Shown: positions 1-13,365 of the stretch, piece by piece
How the letters are laid out: every line of letters starts with the position of its first letter
Position numbering within the stretch: the stretch's first letter is position 1
Assembly: GCF_028389875.1 (NCBI RefSeq)
Contig: NC_084682.1
Location: forward strand, 3,854,001 to 3,918,000
Direction: 5' to 3'
From: Rhea pennata
Taxonomy: Eukaryota; Chordata; Aves; Rheiformes; Rheidae
Length of the DNA stretch: 64,000 nucleotides
Position numbers and translations under genes: made by a program
The notes under the pieces: generated by a model
Seen by the model: the letters and a program-made list of their open reading frames with translations, nothing else
What the model was told of the DNA's origin: nothing
Database searches by the model: none

Positions 1-3000
1 TCGGAAGATCCATTTTTATCCTGTTCTTCCTCCCTGACAGGGAATTCAAAACTAGTTTGAATTATTACTCTTTTCTTTCTTTTCTGGAACAGCATGAAAT
101 ATTTTTAAAATCACATAGCAATTAATTGCAGTATAAACACAATTATACAAGGAGGTACAAATTACCTTGGGCTCTTTCCATTAAACAACCACATCCTGAC
201 TAAATAAGAGGCCTATCCCTGACTGCCTTCAGATCCCATTAAGGACACCAGGAACTGAAGGAGCACTCTGTAACTTGTAGAATGAGCCCCAGAGGAAGCA
301 ATTACACAGGACAGAAAGATCCAATTTAGGCAGCTGTGCTACAGAACAGGTACTACCAATATTCATTACACAGCACAGATTTCAAGATTTCATATTCTGA
401 CTTTTTCCAGCAAGAGGCATTTGTTTGTTTATTCTCTCTCTCAAATAAAGGCTTCTCAGAGCTGATAAGAGGTACTCAAATGACACCCACTCCACTCCTC
501 CCCACCATAATGAAGGCCAACAACAGCAAGAACAGTAAACAAATCTGTCTATAAAGGTGTCTTGGGATGAATGTGAATACAAGAGTTCATTTCTGCCCAA
601 TCATGCTCCATCTCTTGGTTAAAAAATCGAAGGGAAAAGCTACTGCTTAACAACAACTTTGATGACACATTGTTTACTGAGAACTGAAGCTCTCTCAGCT
701 CATGTCTAATTTTAAACTTTATGGAAGTCAAGACAAACTACTAGGTACATACATACATCTTCATAGCAATGAAAAGGGAAATTAAAAACTTCTTAGAAAA
801 CTGCTTTGCTGCTCATCAGTTACAGCTTGATCTCTAGTAATACATGCAATTAAAAACAGAGCTCTAGATAATATCTAAAAGAGACAACTCCTTAGGGAAC
901 AAGAGTGAGAATTATGATGTAAAAGCTACTGTACAGTTGCTGGAAATGTGCATGAAATTGATAAACCTGGTGCATAAAGAGCTAACAGCAGACAAATAAA
1001 CAAACAGAAACTTACTGTGCAGTGTCAAGTCAGTAACACTAACGCAATTCTGAAATGCATAGACAGTAAAGAAGTTTCTGCTGTACACTGCTGAGACTGA
1101 GGCTGGAACAAGCTTGGTTTTCATTCTTAAAAAGATGTTGAAATGCTACAGATGTAGAAAAGAACCACAAAAGTGATTTAGAACTGGAAAAAACAACATT
1201 TCACCATGACATACAAAGCTGAAATTGTTTAGCCTATCAAAAAGTGATCAAGAATGACCTTAATTACAGCATACTAATACCTTTTATAGGGAAAAATACT
1301 AGGTACTATAGATCTGTTTCATTAACAAAAAGGGAAAATAATAGCCAATGACTGGAACACAAGCCAGAAATTTAAATTCAAAGTCTCCAATTTTTAATAG
1401 TAATGATGACTAAACACTGGAAAAAATGACCATGCAGATCACTGAATTTTCCCTTTTGAAGTCTTCAAATCAAGTCTAAATGCTTTTTCTGGAAGACATG
1501 CTGCAACCACAATGAAATCCACTGAGCCATGTACTACAAGAGGTTATGCTCCATGATCTGATAGCTTCTCTCAGCCTTAGAAGTTCATTAGTGTGGAGCT
1601 GGGAATGTAAATCTATATTCACAAAGAAACAAGAACTATTTTTAAAGAAAGAAGAAATCTAACATAGAGCAAAATGGTGAATTTCACCTTTAAAGGAGGA
1701 ATACTCACCTCAACACATACAGTTTTTTCCCATGATGGAAATGTAAGATTTTCACTTCACTGATCTTGGACACTTACTAAATACCTCTTTCTCTTTCCAC
1801 TAAAGTTTTGAAACAGCTACAGCACAATTTTATGGTTAGTTTTCAGCTTGTTTGCATGTATGCATATCCCCCCTGGGCAAATAATTTCATGTCTTCCAGG
1901 CAAATTGACATGCTGACTTAGCAGCACTGCTGGTCCATGAGAATTGAAGTGAGGAACTACATACTGCCTTCCCCAGATTTTCGGGGGGGGGGGGGGAGGG
2001 GGGAGAGCAAGAGGTAAGAAAAAACCCAGCAACTGCCACTTATCTCAGTGCCTGCCACATAAACTGCCTATGTGCATGAAATATTTTGAAGTAGCTGAAT
2101 TTATCCACTGCTTATTTAAAAGATGGCACTAAAGTTTCAAATCCTTCTAAGGTCCTCCACATGTAACATGGAGCAAAGTTTGATGCTTCAAGCAGGCCAT
2201 CAGGATCACCAAAAGATAACTACAACCACCACCTCAGGCTCCAGCAGTCTGGCTCCCAGGGAAGCAGCAAGGCCACAATGACTGTAAGTGGCAATTGTTT
2301 AGAAATCTTGCATCTCCTTCCTGTCCCATAAGATAGATGTAGAGCTTCTAAGCATTTCCTAGCTACTAGTCCAACCCCAAATATAAAAGTCAGACACATA
2401 TACATTCACTATTTCTCCTAAATTCTCTGTGCTGGCAGAGCTGCAGCCTTTTGTATTGAATGGTTTCACATTCATGTTCGGAAAGGGGCCTGTGCAGACA
2501 TCAAAGAAAAACATTATACTTCCTAGGCAAGCCTTGGGCTAACTTCAGAGAACACATCACTGCATAATGTTTAGCACTTGGATCACAGTAACTCATGAAA
2601 AAAAGAAACTGCAGGACGCCCACAAGACATTCCCTACATACTTCCATAATCAAGGGCATTTCTGCTGAATTACTGTACAGATAGCAAGAAAAGTCAGCGC
2701 CCAAGACTCTAATGCAGCTGTGTTTGGTTTGTATCTTTCTGTTCTTGTTCCCATCCTATTCCACAGGGCACCAGGTACATACGAATTCAAACAGCAAAGG
2801 CTATCAAAGAATTCCCATGGCACAGAGCAGGTACAAACCAGCATCACAACTACCATTCCGAGAAGAAGAAGAAATGCTGTTTATGCTGCTGAATGCCCAC
2901 TACATTAGTTGTGCCTTAAGCCCTACTGGAAAACAATGAAGCAGCCACACTTCTCAAAAGCAGCCCATCTGTTTCCCACTTCAGGAGAGATTTTACCACC

Positions 3001-3257
3001 ATTGGTTATGGAATACATATTTTTCTTAAATATATCTGAAAAACATAGGATTTTCTGTTTGGGAAGGAAAAGTGTAACAAAAAACCATCTTTCACGTATT
3101 TTTTGGCCATAAGAAGATATTAAACAACAATTTTTAAACTATAGTTGTCTGGCATTATCTTTTTACACTAAAGCCAAAGAGGATTAGGATACACTGTACT
3201 AATTCACACTAACAGTCAGTACCTGTTCCAAAGCTTTATTTTCTAAGCAGACTGGAC

Positions 3258-3390
3258 AAAACAGTAACGTTTCATTGTAAAGTGGGGAAAGCAGAAATAA
3301 AGACATTAAGTGACTTTCTCAAGGTCACACAGGAATCAGTTGCAGAGCTAGGTTGAGTTCCCACAGTCTCAGTCCACTTAGGCTTTGGAA
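3258..3390 (-). repeat. Ancient MIR/CORE-SINE-like relic
   Basis: Read on the minus strand, the segment resembles the MIR core: a 'TGTGTGACCTTGAGAAAGT' block follows an 'AGCTCTGC' block and precedes a 'CCCCACTTTACA' block, in the MIR order. Divergence is high, as expected of a very old copy. Recognised from memory of the MIR consensus; a RepeatMasker search would be decisive. Confidence 0.55.
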
Positions 3391-3505
3391 AAAGCAATGA
3401 AACAAGAGTATGTACTAAATTTGGCATACATTTTTAAATGATGCATTGCTACAAGGAAACAAGAACCTTCACTCAGGCTAAACCCAGACACCAAAGGAAT
3501 ATATA

Positions 3506-3596
3506 GATGTGTGGGTGTATATACACACACGTATATACATATATATATATATAGTATGTCTGTATTATATATACATATATATATATATATATATAA
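3506..3596. repeat. TA/CA-rich microsatellite
   Basis: Alternating purine-pyrimidine tract made of (TA)n runs with TATACACACACG and GTATATACA interruptions. It lies in YPEL2 intron sequence. Such tracts are length-variable and can adopt Z-form or cruciform structures. Confidence 0.85.
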
Positions 3597-6500
3597 AGGA
3601 AAACTAGTTACTCACTCCACCTAATCTATCTGGTCACCTTCTATTTCCTAAGTCAGTAAGACCTTTCTCAGCCAGACGATCCAACCCATAATTGAGATCT
3701 TATTACAAATCAGACACACTAAACCACTTTCTCTCTCTGCATGCAGAAGATAAAAGGCCAAGTAGGCAGGCAACATTTTGGTAACTGGCTTCATGTAACA
3801 GCTTTGGAGTTTCTTAAAAGCCTATGCATCGATTTTTTTCTTTAAATAGCAATGCCTTATTGAGGAATCTTCTACCCACCTTAAACGTACAAGGTTTCCT
3901 TTAAGAGGGAAAAAAAAAAAATCAGTCCTGCTGAGGCATGTTTGTGCCTTGTGATATCAAATCTTGGCAAAATACTGTGAAGCCAGATTAAGTTAACACT
4001 GGTGCTGAAGGGCAAAGAGGAAACTTAGAGATGAAGAGGAAATAAACTATGAATTTACACAGAACAAAATTGGGATTCAGCTCTAGCCAGTGCTTTAGCC
4101 AACTGCATGAGCCGATGCTGCAATTTGTATGTATTCAAAGGAGCTAAAAGCTCACGGCATGCAAAGCAGCACAGCTCTCAAGCGGTCTCTGCACAACTTG
4201 GGGCAAGAGGAATAGAGGAATTAATTTCATCAAGCCAAAACACCAACACCCTGCTGTTATATAAAAGCCTGTTTTCCAGGGAAAGTTTCCAAAGATGGTG
4301 TCATTTAGGCTGTTGTGATTAAAGTGACATAGTCAGGTTCAAGATGGGATACACTGCAGACTGAGAAACACTCCAGTTTGAAAAAATATCTCACTCTCTT
4401 TTCAAATCTCATGGTGCTTGTTTCTTTCTTTGGTTTGCTAGATTTTCATATGGAAAACAAGTAAAGTAATTGCACTGCCTAGTTCTCAGATGCTAATATA
4501 AGGTTGGGATGAAAGAACTGCAGAAGGCCTCAGGGAGATGTTTAAATCCAAACTCAAACAGATAAAAAGATGACTATTTAAGTTTGCCTGGGAAAATTTC
4601 TACACATACTGCAAACCCTTTGAGGAAGGGACTGCCACTGCTCCTCTGTTCTCAGTTTAATAGCTGGCTGTACAAACTATGAATGCACGATTATTTTTAT
4701 AAGGTTTACAATTATACAAAGAATGTACTTTAATAAGGTTTCTGACTCTAAAATCCCAAACTCTTTTGAGCTCAAGTTGCATGACCCACTAATGCTCCAC
4801 CAGCCATTGCAACCCCAGCTTCATTATGAATTTACACCACAGTCCAAAATGGGTTTTTAAAAAGAACAGGTATGAGCTCCCTAACACACTGTAATTAACA
4901 TTTCCACAATCCAATATAAATTACCCTATTTCATGCTTTCCTATCTTCTCTCTTACGTGCATATTTTAGCAATCAGCATTCTTAGGCAGTTATTGTATGC
5001 CTTGATGGCTGAAAGCTCAAATTCCAAGCAGTCTGCAGCACTGGCATTGCTCTGCTGGAAGCTACTTGACTGCAAAACTGGCTGCATTGCACAGCGGACC
5101 AGAAAAGCATGGACAAGAAGGAGAAGAAAGCATCAAAGTTGAAATTACTGGTTGTTTATAACCTCGTATTTTCCCTGGATGGGGATCAGTTGTATCAGGG
5201 GAGGAAAAAAAAAAAAAAAAAAAAGTCACTGCACAAACCCTGATCCACAATAAAAACAGTAAGTAAAACAAGTCTCCCTCTGTCCAGTAAAGCATCTTCT
5301 GTATCTCAACACAAAATCCAGCTTATGACAACTCTCCTGCTACCCTGGACAGGCAGAGGAGTTTACAGATAACAAAACTGAGCATAGGAGCAAGGTCCTG
5401 AACTCATATAGCTGGCCTAAGAAGTTGAAAGTGTTTCATATTCAGCATATTCATATGCTAGACTGTGCTGTTGACATTTACATTTCAAAGCCTCTTTCTG
5501 TTGAGGAAATGTATAACCTCTGGCTCTTTAGAAGCTCTCAGCTTTATCACCCTTAAGGACAAGGCAGTCTTTCTTGGCAGTGATTGTTCCAGAAGAGGAA
5601 CTCCCATGAGGCCCAGAATGACTAAGAAACGATATCCTAATAGGAAGCTTCTTTATATGGAAGCCATGAAAAACAAAAATTGTTGCAGTCTTGTAGTCAG
5701 CATTATTCATACCAGAATACTTAAAATTCTATTGTTTGGCATAGAGATAACATCACAGAGGTGCCAATCAACTTAGCCCATACAACATCTAAGAGGAAAA
5801 AGGAAGGGAACAGTCTCCGATGGAAGACGACAGGTCCTGAACGCCCAGCAGGAAGAATCCAAGAGGACCTTCACAGTTGCTAAGATTTCAACCTAGTGAG
5901 GACCAACGCCCATGATGCCAGGAGACACTTTCTTGTATTTTCTGTGCAAGCAGGTAGGAGTGAAGGACTACACACTTCCTAACAGACAGAGCACCTCTAT
6001 CCCTTGCGATCCGGGCCTTTCTCTACACACTGCTCCAAGAAGCTGAATTAAAGGTTTAAGCTGCACCCTTCCCCCACCACCACTCACAGCTCATAGTATA
6101 ATTTCCTCTCATCTCAGCTAATAAATCTTGTGGTGTGTCTGCTTTTTCTGAACATAAAATTTATGAGCTGAATAAAGTTTATGGAATGGTTGATTGCCAA
6201 GGCAGCCAAGACCTAGAAACTTGATGCCTGACCACAGCCAGGCACAGCAGGCTCAGATAGCTGCTCTGAGAAAGTTTAGCAGTAGTTTTTGAACTTCAGA
6301 AAAAGATCTTTCTGGTCTACTCCCTCCACATCAAAGACTCCTCATTTACTGGTTCTGAAAGCTTCTCATTCAGCTTATCTTCTAAACCCCTTCCTCTGTG
6401 ATCAATAGGTCAGAACACAGGACAGAATCCTTCCACCCTCATCAGCTCAGAGCACAACCTACCCCCCCCCTTGCTTCTTCACCACAAAGTCTCTTGTTAA

Positions 6501-7077
6501 GAGAATGGCAAAACGACAAAGGTTTGAGCAACAATTCAATAATTTTTGGAAAGCTGTCTTACATTTCAGTAGCAGTTCAGAGAAACTTCTCTTAAGGAGG
6601 GGCTCTAAGGTAGTTGCTTAGCATAGTTTACAGATTAACAGAGAAACATCTCCAGACACTTCTCCAATTCATGATCATGCAACAACCCTTTGGCTATGCT
6701 GACAAGCAAGTACATGAACAAGAAGTATTAAGAAGGTAATTCATGCAGTCTTAGGCACCAGGTACTGGAGTTCTGCAGCTGGGAGTGAGGGGGAGGAGTG
6801 AGTACTGAGATGAGACAGACCACCATTAAAAGCACTCCAGAGGTCAGAAACTGGAAACCTCTCCCCTACAGCTAGTTTCAAGGTGACTTAAAACAAAAAA
6901 AAAGGGAAGCTCACAAGTAGATCCATTAGGCGAACAGCCCATTTTCCAGGCAAAAACTGCAGCGCCAATTAGGCCATGCATTTCCAAAGCAACTGAACTG
7001 CAGTGTCAGCATGCCATTCTGCTCCTCAGGGAGAAGGCATCTACCTGAACACCTGCAGGGTGAGGTCATGCACGTAC

Positions 7078-7194
7078 CTTGGAAATGAGTTCATCGTGGT
7101 TGGCAAGGTGAGCCCTGCAGTGAATGCAGCTGTAGGTCCTGTGGCATGAAGGCAGATATGCCTGGAAAGTCTTGGACCTTGTCATCTTCACCAT
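7078..7194 (-). CDS. YPEL2: YPEL2 exon 2, codons 1-39
   Basis: This is the first coding exon of Yippee-like 2. It encodes 39 residues beginning [20 protein letters not shown] and ending at ELISK, which match the Yippee-like N-terminus. Arg6 and Ser16 fit YPEL2; from memory YPEL1 has Lys and Asn there. The Cys-Ile-His-Cys motif (residues 22-25) is the first half of the zinc-binding Yippee domain; the second Cys pair is in later exons outside the window. The ATG at 7194-7192 is preceded in frame by TGA (7386-7384) with no other ATG between, which fixes the start. The exon ends in AAG followed by the donor GTACGT. Yippee proteins are about 119 aa, highly conserved, and associated with nuclei, centrosomes and the mitotic apparatus. 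In human the gene also lies just downstream of GDPD1 in the same orientation, as here. Only a third of the protein is present. Confidence 0.93.
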
Positions 7195-7389
7195 TGGAGC
7201 CACTGAGCGCTGCGTGAACTCCGGGGTGGCCCAGGAGGCACTCCCACAGGATGGGTCGCACGGGAAACACCGGAAGACGCAGGTAAAGGCCGTGGTTTGG
7301 CAGGTGATGGGTGTGGGGCAGGCTCCACACACTGATGTCAGCTTCAGAGGAAGAGATTCTGATGGAGATGACAGGGGCTTCACTCAAAC
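7195..7389 (-). other. YPEL2: YPEL2 exon 2, 5' untranslated part
   Basis: The acceptor TTTTTCTGAATTTAG precedes position 7389. The 195 nt between it and the start codon contain no ATG in any frame, so translation should start at MVKM. The acceptor position is inferred from the splice consensus and is not confirmed by a transcript. Confidence 0.65.
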
Positions 7390-8814
7390 CTAAATTCAGA
7401 AAAAGAACAGAAAGCAGCAGAGTCACACTAAGTAAATGCACTCAACATACACTAGACTAAAATGCAATCTATCACAGTCTCCTAGCCAACAAAATGATCC
7501 AGCATTTGATCAAGAAAGCAGGGAAGAGTCAGAGTAGCTAGGAGACCAGAATACTATCTGCTGACTAAATTAAGGAGGATTCATTGTTCCAGCAGTTAAT
7601 GGATTTGGAAAGGATTACAGAGGCACAAAAGTGATAAGAAAATGATTTTCATCAAACCTAGTATGCCAAATGCCTATGGAGGACAACACATGTTAAGGTC
7701 CAGCTCTGTACTACCCCTTAGAGAAACCCTGCTCTACTAGCTACAGAGAAAGTAGAGGTGCAGAGTTGGCACTGCCAGCTGCTCTCCTAGGTGACTCACT
7801 AACCTGACACGATGGAAGTCTGTGGGAAAGCTGGGAACTGAACTTGGGTTTCCTCAGCGACTAGGAAAGTGCACTAGTCACCAAACCAGTTCTCCTCTTC
7901 ATTCTGCCCTCGTTTCCACATGGGAAATGGAGTGTTACTTCATCATATTCTCCCTTATAACTTATTGAAAGCTCTAACAGTAGAAGCTGTCCTATAAATT
8001 GCATTTCAGTATTTTTTTACTCAGAACATCTGACAGCAGTCAAAGCTAGAAGCAGTTTCCAAAGGCTACTCTTGATAATAGCAGACTGTTTAAAAATCCT
8101 ATTCAGTACTGAAACACCTTTTATCTAATATATTTGATGGAACTTGCTATATAGTTCATGTTTGGGTCTTCTTTGGCAGAAATCAGTTTTTCAGATACCC
8201 ACATCTATAAGCCTTTTAAGATACAAATGTTTCCTCTGAGGATCAAAGAAATACAGGATAAATGAAGTAGCTCCCCTCACTTCATCTGCTACATGGCATG
8301 CAGGCACGCTCTAGAAATTAATCATGGACTCAGACTGCCCCTCCCAAGAGGATTTTCTTTTCCATAAAACACATGATTCTGTTCAGTTCCCAAGACTGTA
8401 CTTTGTACACTGAGTATTACAACTGCCTTAACCCCTCTCCCCCAAAATCCAACATGACCTGAAATGTAAATTTCTAAGGTGGGCAAAGCACAAAAGCTTA
8501 AGAACTGGTCTGTAAGCTGCCAGGAGTAACTTGCCTGAAGTATATCTGATTATCTTCCAGGTTAGGGTAAAGCCAGCCCAGGTCACTATGCTGCTATACT
8601 ATTAAAATAGCTCAGAGTTTCCATGCTTAGCTGTTCTGCCACTGCTCAGCTGGATGAGCCTTCCCAAAGGGCCAGCAATACACAGAGCTCAAGGTGTGCT
8701 ACAAAAAAATGCTGGACTTGGACTACTCTAAGTAAATATTTCTTGCTTGCAACTGGGGAAACTGTCAAAAAAAGTAGGCTGGAAATCAGAAGATGAATCA
8801 GGGAACTTAAAGCT

Positions 8815-8856
8815 GGACCCAAGAAAACTCTTGCAGGACCCAAGAAAACTCTTGCA
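8815..8856. repeat. 21-bp perfect tandem duplication
   Basis: Two identical adjacent copies of a 21-bp unit beginning GGACCCAAGAAAACTC. The lack of divergence suggests a recent slippage or duplication event in the intron. Confidence 0.9.
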
Positions 8857-9517
8857 AGAGACAGTCCTGCAGAACTTATGTACGCATCCCATAGAGATGG
8901 CCGCTTCTGCCATTGGACAGAAGCATCTTGCCACAACAGTTCAAGTCATACTGAGAAAGTGACGGTAAAAATCAGATACTATCACTGCTGTCTGCCAGAA
9001 AGCCTAAAGTGTGATCACTGTCAGAGAGTGAGATCTGCAAAACCCCTAGTCACTAAGGTACCAAAATGCCGTTTATGGAAACCCATCTTCAACACTTCTG
9101 CTCCTAAGTCTTTTCGTAATTGTTGAAAAAGAGGATTCAAACCATCCAAGTTACTTTATCGCTTCTGAAAGCATTATCCATAGGATTTACTGGCAACCAG
9201 ACAATCTCTGAGAGCCAGGCACAGTATCTGCAATCCTTTCAGTACAGTTATTATAAGCACTATACTGGAGAGTAGTTATAAGCTCACAAGGGCATCATTT
9301 AGTATTGTCAAGGGTTCGTTATATGACAACCACAGAGAGTGCTCAATAGGAGGCAGACATCAACAAGGAAACAGGACATCTCTGTTTTGGGGATTTTTTT
9401 TCCTTTTTTCTATAATATTTTTCTTCTGCCCTCCAGGAGGCAGCTCTCTTACAGTCAAAGGGAGAAAGATTCTTACTCATCCTGCAAATTGCTGATAAAG
9501 CATATCTATCATCATCA

Positions 9518-9592
9518 CCACAGTCAGCACTTACATAGCACTTTTCATCCTTAAAGCTCTTTGCACATACTAACTAATCAGATTAATCTTTT
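9518..9592. repeat. Ancient MIR/L3-type relic
   Basis: The string 'TACATAGCACTTTTCATCC' followed by 'AAAGCTCTTTGCACA' and 'ACTAACTAATCAGATTAATC' matches the conserved end of an ancient amniote element family (MIR/L3 type). Only about 75 bp are recognisable. Confidence 0.45.
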
Positions 9593-12500
9593 CCAATTAA
9601 AGTTACAGTGAGAGCTTTGGAAGACCCATCCTGACACAGAAGGGCTCACTTTGCAGCTTCTTAGTAACTAAATCTGCTCTCATTCTAGTCAAAAACAAGA
9701 GCTTCCTTTGGCCTTGCTGGGAGTTCATCTGGCCAACTTGTAGCTAAGCAGCCTGCCTGTGCACTATTTGGTGCATAGCTACAGCTCTGGGTTTCAGTAA
9801 GTTCTGGCTATTGACAGCAATCAGTGAAGGAAGAGAAATCAAACACTTATCAAACCCTTATCCTGCCTCAGTTCAAGTAGAGCAGAAAACTGTCAACAGT
9901 GAGTTTATTTTGCATTAGACAGCATTGTTTTCCCCTCTAAGGTGAGAAGGAGTTAGGGGACTGAAACCTCAGGCTACAACAGGACAGGAAAAAGACACAA
10001 AAATAAGGAGAATCCTTCCTTATTTTCTGCTGCTTTAACTAAAATCAATATATCTCAGCTTTCCTGAACTAACCAAGTGCCAGCCTTTATAGTCACAAGA
10101 CAACAGAACCATCCCCAAATTCCAAAGCCCTGATTCAGTAGTTGATACACTATATCCCATCTGTAACGGATCTCAGAAGCTGGAATTTGTGAGCCATGTG
10201 CCTTGCCATCCAAGTGCAAGGAAGCAGGAGACTAAATGTGCTCTTACTTGGGCCAAACGCAATTGGATTCCAAGGCAAATCACCAAGCCCTGTCAGTTAG
10301 AAACAAATTACAGCAGACAGACTAGCTGGAAGAAAGAGCAAGAAAGGATTGGCAATCACTTCACCCGATTTCTCTATGAGAAAACAACCTGTGTCTGAAC
10401 TTTAAATTTCATTTAACCGTAATAAAACCATGCAATCCTCTCTCACTCTTTTTCTGCAGAATGAGTAGGTAAACATACCAACAGAGAGTTTTACTATTTC
10501 CCCCCCTACTGTCATGCCAAGGGCTTTCTTTTCCAATCAGCTGCCTATCACAGCAACAACAGTCTAGCACTGCAGCATTACAGTTGGAGAGAAAGCAATC
10601 CATAGGCATCATCTCAGCCAAACAGAGACATAAATTATGCCCAAGCAGGATAAAATATTAGGGCAATGCTGTATGCATTCTTTGCTCTCCTCTCTGCCCA
10701 GGCTTCCTAAGCATCAATACTCTAGAACACTACCAGTGGATTTACCTAATTTTTAAATTCATTTCTCTGTTATCTACTGTAAAAAGCTTTCTAAAAAAGC
10801 ACTTCAGGAGTATTCATTTATTTGACCTCCACAACACACCTGAGGTTGGCAAATCCATTTGTCCTTTCAGAAGTGGATGAAAAACTCAAGTGAGACGATA
10901 TCTGGGCACAGATTAAGATAAACCGTAGTTCCTGTTCTCAGTTCTGTGCTGAAAAGACCAAACGGATTGATCTGTTTACTTAGGGCAGGGGAGAGAATAA
11001 AAATCTGTGAGCTATGATCTTGGTGTGAAACCTAGTGAAGATGCTAAGGGGAAACACCTTTAAAAGACTTCAGACAAGTACAAGTATCATAGTAATACTT
11101 TATAAAGGCACTATATACGTACAGCATTCCACCCCATCGTCTGATCGATGCGCATTACCCACCAAGAGCTCTATTCTCATCAAAGTGCAGAAGAGGAGGG
11201 AAAAACAATAGGAAATGCATTCTTGCAGCCTATGAGCACAGCTACTAAGTTGTAAGGACCCACTTCCCTCCTGGATGTCATCTCAAAACATACAAAATGG
11301 GAGCCACTGCTGTCAGCAACACAAGAAAAAACCTCCTGTGTTTTTCTTCTGTCCTAGGGACAAACACATTTGAATTACAGTACATTTAATGGTTACTGCT
11401 GCATTCGTTCTACTGCAGAACAAAGGCACATGGATGATTGTGGCTGTGCCTGTGGCTTTTCAGCATCACATGAGTTAATAACTGTCAACCTCACTGGTGG
11501 TGGGCACTTGCAAAGTCATTCTATTAAGGGTCTATTAATGATTAATCATGGCACCCAGTACTGTTAAAGAGATTGCATATCTGCCATCAGCAACACAGTC
11601 CAGTATTTCATCTCTGGGATAGACCCAACTCAAGTCCATGGAAAAGAAATGTGTGTGTATTAAGTGATTTGCAAGAAGTCAGAAAACTAATTTAGAGCAA
11701 AAGAAAGAAAAAATTCTAGGGAAAAGTTTAGAGACACCATTACTGTGGCTATCAGTGAGAGAATCAGCTGAACGTACTGCTTGCACACACTCTGCATGTG
11801 TACATTAGGGAAGCCTTGCCTAATCCTGTTAAGTTGTAAGCAGACACCACCTCTCCACAAAGGCTAAAACACAATATGTATTTTCCTATTCAGGCCTTCT
11901 ACCTGTCCAACAGCCACTTTTCACGTGAGATTGTTTAGAAATTCAGGAACACAGAAAAGGAGAAATGGTTAGTCTGTGCCCAACACTAGCTAGATGAGGC
12001 TACTGTTTGTACAAGTCCATATGCCAAATGGTGGAGAACATAAAAGCTGTTGAAGTGAAGTCCAGTTTTGCATAAAACTTGCATGCAAAGCAGCTCAGAG
12101 GCCAATCTCTTCATTCTGAAAAGGCAGACAGCAGGTCTGTTGGGTTTGGTTTTGCAGATTATTTGCTTTTTAAGATGAGAAACTTTAATCAGTTAAATAC
12201 TTACCAGAACACAACAAATGCTCTGTAAAGCTGCCTATGAAAGTTCTGAAAAAGTCTGTCTATGCTGAAAGCCAACCTTCCCTCTTTGGTGTCTCTTCTC
12301 ATTAATATACCAAGAACTAAAGATGTGCTTATGGTGACTGTAACTCAAGCACAGCAAGAATCAGCTCTGAGTGTCTTTTTCTCCACAACGTCACAAACTT
12401 TAGCTTCCAAAGGTACTCCAGGTTGTTACTGTGACTGTAACAAAGCACTTGAGGAAAGTACGCTTACTTATGAGGGAGAGTTTTTTGAAAAGGAAACTAA

Positions 12501-13261
12501 CTGCCTCCACATTTTTTAAGGGATTGCAGGTTAAAAGAGAAAGGATAGTCTCTAGATGAGACACTGAAACAGGAGTCTGGGTTCTGCAGTTTTCCCTGTA
12601 GAACAACAGTGTCCAAACATCAGAGTGCTGAATCCTCACAGGCACCAGAGACACTGGGCAACAGCTAAGGAGCTTTTGCACTCTGATGATGTAGCACTGC
12701 AGTAAAAGATCCTGGGCCTGAAGCAGCTTTGGAGATCCTTACAACCATACAGAACCGCAACAGCTTTGAAAAGTTAAAGCCAGCTCATACCTGAAGGTAT
12801 GAGGGTAAGATGTATGTACTGAAAAGTCCTGAAAGACAGTAAGATTATTTTGAATTTAAGCATGGAAGACAAGGGAAAGCCAAGAAAGAGGTTAAATAGT
12901 ATTTGGATGTAGACAATGTACCTTTACGCTGTTAGTATCAAGTTTCCGAAACACAACAATTTTAAACACGGTAATAAGACACTCCATGCAGCTCAGCACT
13001 GCCACCTCAATCAACAGGGGTTATTACTGATAAATGAGGCATAAGCATCCTACCCTAAGGCCTGTGTTTTCTCAGCTCATTCTCCAAGACCCTGCAAGCC
13101 CATGGAGACAGGAAAATATCAACAAGAGAAATCACGGGAGACTGCCAGCAGGATCTCACTGCATTTCCTTTCACTCTTAGCAGATGCATGGACACAACTG
13201 CAATAGAAATAAAGCAGGATAGAGTAGGTGCTTACTTGGACCACCTTCAGATATAAAATAC

Positions 13262-13365
13262 TTAACCCCTTTATTCCTCTGCATATACCTCTGCAAGACA
13301 CTGTTTCTGTGAGTCTCAGTTCTCTCATCTGCACAACAGAGATACCACTTCTCACCTCTGGGAAG
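13262..13365. repeat. Ancient MIR/L3-type relic
   Basis: 'CTCAGTTCTCTCATCTGCAC' followed by an 'ACAGAGATACCACTTCTCACC' block resembles the MIR core 'CTCAGTTTCCTCATCTGTA' region in the forward sense. Strongly decayed; a profile search is needed to name the family. Confidence 0.4.

Larger units (their letters stand above)
1..7077 (-). other. YPEL2 intron 2 (partial), no exon found
   Basis: This stretch lies downstream of YPEL2 exon 2 on the minus strand, so it is read as intron. The remaining YPEL2 coding sequence would continue after Lys39 with a Ser-Phe-Gln-Gly segment and a second Cys-X2-Cys pair. I looked for it on the minus strand and did not find it, so it probably lies left of the window. 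The stretch contains a 14-G tract near 1982-1996, an ancient SINE relic near 3260-3390, a TA/CA-rich microsatellite at about 3510-3596, a 20-A run at 5205-5224 and otherwise unremarkable AT-rich sequence. The open frames here are short and show no family resemblance. Confidence 0.6.

Noticed and set aside
5465-5776. Plus-strand 103-codon open frame
   Set aside because: It begins at a non-ATG codon, has no recognisable domain, and lies in intron sequence antisense to YPEL2.
7091-7441. Minus-strand frame of 116 codons with a signal-peptide-like start over YPEL2 exon 2
   Set aside because: Its start lies in the intron before the exon 2 acceptor and it runs out of frame with YPEL2; the hydrophobic start is intronic sequence.
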